A stretch of DNA of 15,052 nucleotides from an uncultured Coriobacteriaceae bacterium (GTDB lineage: Bacteria > Actinomycetota > Coriobacteriia > Coriobacteriales > QAMH01). Position 1 is the first letter of the stretch. Every line of letters starts with the position of its first letter. Both the position numbers and the translations under genes were made by a program. The stretch covers positions 1 to 15,052 of the forward strand of contig CACZSV010000047.1 of NCBI GenBank assembly GCA_902783925.1. Reading direction: 5' to 3'. Below are positions 13,551 to 15,052 of the stretch, piece after piece. The notes below the pieces were generated by a model that was given only the letters and a program-made list of their open reading frames with translations, made no database searches and was not told the origin of the DNA.

Positions 13551-14413
13551 GTGCACGGCGCGATCATCGGTGATATCGTAGGGTCGAAATACGAGTGCAA
13601 CAGCCTCAAGACGAAGAGCTTCCCGCTTGTTTCGGAAGGCTGCACGTTCACAGATGATACCGTCATGACCGTTGCCGTAGCCCGCTCCTTGCTTGACAGC
13701 TATCTAGACAAGAAGTCGTTCAAGAATACGCTTGTCCAGACGATGAGAGAATTGGGAAACAGATACCCGAATGCCGGTTACGGAGGCCGAATGCCGGTTA
13801 CGGAGGCAGGTTCGACGCGTGGCTCCACAATCCGAATCCAGCACCCTATAACAGCTTTGGCAACTGCTCGGCCATGAGAGTGTCTCCGTGTGGACTGTTC
13901 GCTGTGACGTTTGAAGAGGCCCTCATACTGGCGAAAGCATCTGCAGAAATAACCCATGATCACCCCGAGGGCATCAAGGGTGCACAGGCGGTGGCCGCAG
14001 CCGTGTTCCTTGCCAAAAACGGGGCGACAAAGGATGAGATACGGGATTACATTGCTAGAACCTTCTACGCGCTCAACCGCACTGTCGACGAGATACGCGG
14101 CAGCTATTCGTTTGACGTCACATGCCAGGGTTCGGTTCCCGAGGCGATAACATGTTTCTTGGAATCCGAGAGCTTCGAAGACGCGGTGCGCAATGCCGTG
14201 TCGCTCGGCGGCGACTCTGACACCCAGGCCGCCATCGCAGGCTCGATTGCCTGGACCCATTATCGCATGTGGGACATCGATGGTGACCGCCGCATCTCCC
14301 ACGGAGAGGAATATTGGCCCGATTGGTGTGAGCACATAGTAAACGGCTGTGGCATCGACGGTATGCTGCCAGCAGAATTCGTCGAGGTAATTAAGAAGTT
14401 CAACGCGTCTTAG
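13551..14413 (+). pseudogene. ADP-ribosylglycohydrolase, frame broken by a 20-bp tandem duplication
   Basis: This family (DraG/ADP-ribosylhydrolase) removes ADP-ribose from proteins or small molecules with two divalent metal ions. From GTG 13551 the frame reads MHGAIIGDIVGSKYE and FTDDTVMT (33-40, first metal motif), then at NAGYGG (74-79) meets a perfect 20-bp duplication and runs into unrelated residues, stopping at 13877. The true frame resumes two frames over: NAGYGGRFDAWLH, GNCSAMRVSP, HPEGIKGA, CQGSVPEA and LGGDSDT (second metal motif). Removing one repeat copy gives an uninterrupted 280-residue protein. ATG 13874 opens the second half, but that piece lacks the first metal motif. An EF-hand-like loop (14273-14308) sits near the C-terminus. 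Promoter and ribosome site are intact, so the lesion looks recent, or the locus may switch by slippage; an assembly error is also possible. No ADP-ribosyltransferase is nearby. Confidence 0.88.
13767..13806 (+). repeat. Perfect 20-bp tandem duplication inside the ADP-ribosylglycohydrolase gene
   Basis: Bases 13767-13786 are repeated exactly at 13787-13806, starting CCGAATGCC in each copy. Because 20 is not a multiple of three, the reading frame shifts. The protein sequence across the join shows that one copy is ancestral: the NAGYGG-coding bases followed by AGG TTC GAC give the expected NAGYGGRFD. Confidence 0.95.
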
Positions 14414-14460
14414 CCTTGCCGTGGATGGAGTTACGATCGCATGGGGATGTGCGGGGAAGT

Positions 14461-14486
14461 GCAAATCTAGCGTGCGCGTGATTTGC
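14461..14486. other. Inverted repeat, weak terminator candidate between convergent genes
   Basis: GCAAATC (14461-14467) and GATTTGC (14480-14486) are a perfect 7-bp inverted repeat around a GC-rich 12-base loop. The sequence after it on the plus strand is CCTTTGAAT, a poor U-run. It lies between the end of the glycohydrolase gene and the end of the converging repressor gene. Confidence 0.35.
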
Positions 14487-14530
14487 CTTTGAATAGTGCT
14501 AATTATATCTCTATACGCCTAGGGGGCCTA

Positions 14531-15052
14531 TCACTTCCCGACGGGCGGACAGTGCCAAACCACGCGGCCTATGACGCGGATTTCCGGCAGCGCTTCGTCT
14601 GCGTAGTCAAACACCATCGGGTGATGCGTGGGGTCATCGGAATCGGGGACGAGCTCGAGGCCATTGCCTAAAACGCGCACGTGCTTTATTGTTGCGGCGT
14701 TGTCGCCGACGGCGATTGCGTAAATCTGGCCGGATGTCCTGATTTCATCGCACGGGTCGATGAGCGCGTAGTGCCCGTCTGGCAGCACGCGGTTCATCGA
14801 GGTGCCCTCCACGCGCAGCATAAAAGCTTTTGGATATGTCTCGTGTAACGTGGCGGGAATGGGGAAGGTGCCCTCGGCATCGGCCGATTCTATTGGCTGG
14901 CCAGCGGCGATGCTGCCGAAGAATGGAACATCGACCGAGCCTTTCGATTTGTCGATTTGGACGAGGTTGCCGCGCGCGAGCTCGAAGGGGTCGAGGTCGA
15001 GCGCTTCTGCGATGGGCATGACGGTAGAGAAGGCGGAGTTAGTGATGCTTGA
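14531..15052 (-). CDS. S24 (LexA/CI-like) self-cleaving repressor, 5' end outside the window
   Basis: A minus-strand regulator reading in from the right edge. The frame stays open past ATG 15019 to base 15052, and those residues (SSITNSAFSTVMPIAEALDLDPFEL) look like the second half of a Cro/CI-type helix-turn-helix, so the true start lies beyond the window. Numbered from ATG 15019, the C-terminal domain is a serine/lysine autoprotease: probable Ala39-Gly40 cleavage site in GSIAAGQP, nucleophile Ser74 in RVEGTSM (69-75) and Lys112 in ATIKHV (109-114). Known relatives repress prophage or SOS genes until RecA-stimulated self-cleavage. A CI/ImmR-type repressor is more likely than LexA, because the DNA-binding part looks like a Cro/CI helix-turn-helix rather than LexA's winged helix. 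It converges on the glycohydrolase gene. Its presence suggests a prophage or mobile island beginning near here. Confidence 0.85.
   Translation of the reverse strand, partial: SSITNSAFSTVMPIAEALDLDPFELARGNLVQIDKSKGSVDVPFFGSIAAGQPIESADAEGTFPIPATLHETYPKAFMLRVEGTSMNRVLPDGHYALIDPCDEIRTSGQIYAIAVGDNAATIKHVRVLGNGLELVPDSDDPTHHPMVFDYADEALPEIRVIGRVVWHCPPVGK

Noticed and set aside
13874..14413. Second half of the glycohydrolase as an independent gene from ATG 13874
   Set aside because: No ribosome site, lacks the first metal motif, and joins exactly to the upstream half once one repeat copy is removed.

Overview
The window (about 15 kb, moderately GC-rich) looks like the chromosome of a Gram-positive actinobacterium, most plausibly an anaerobic member of the Coriobacteriia. 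This is inference. The support is the uvrC-rapZ-yvcK-whiA cluster, a RapZ with an actinobacterial-type GMSGAGR nucleotide loop, a SpoIIE-type phosphatase fused to an anti-sigma-like ATPase, and a clusterless MutY-like protein of the kind known from anaerobes. No gene was compared with a database.

Left and centre (1-12839) are one run of plus-strand, mostly housekeeping genes: a 5'-truncated MFS transporter (to 1249); a membrane sensor/PP2C phosphatase/HATPase fusion (1397-3991); a HAD-IB phosphatase (4277-4942, TTG start); a MutY-like glycosylase (4946-5797); prephenate dehydratase pheA (5851-6699); a WecA/TagO-type polyprenyl-phosphate sugar-1-P transferase (6742-7905); uvrC (7883-9793); rapZ (9976-10893); yvcK (10897-11934); and whiA (11913-12839). 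Recognisable -10 boxes precede the phosphatase, HAD, pheA, wecA-like and rapZ genes. The wecA-like -10 is so close to its ATG that the transcript is probably leaderless. rapZ-yvcK-whiA are tightly coupled and link cell-envelope and central-carbon control to a WhiA-type regulator; uvrC overlaps the wecA-like gene.

The right end (12840-15052) has a different character. A roughly 710-bp gene-free stretch holds a 76-bp element with perfect 15-bp inverted ends, three copies of a TTTGTGAGACG-type repeat in alternating orientation, a strong intrinsic terminator, and a three-tier hairpin. Then comes an ADP-ribosylglycohydrolase gene with a good promoter and ribosome binding site whose frame is broken by a perfect 20-bp tandem duplication; removing one copy restores a 280-residue protein. 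Facing it on the minus strand is the end of an S24 (LexA/CI-like) self-cleaving repressor that runs off the window. This part looks like accessory DNA, possibly the edge of a prophage or island.

No CRISPR array, rRNA, tRNA or intact insertion sequence was seen. The best candidates for something new are the frame-switched ADP-ribosylglycohydrolase (with an EF-hand-like loop), the structured repeat cluster beside it, and the membrane phosphatase/kinase fusion next to the MFS gene.
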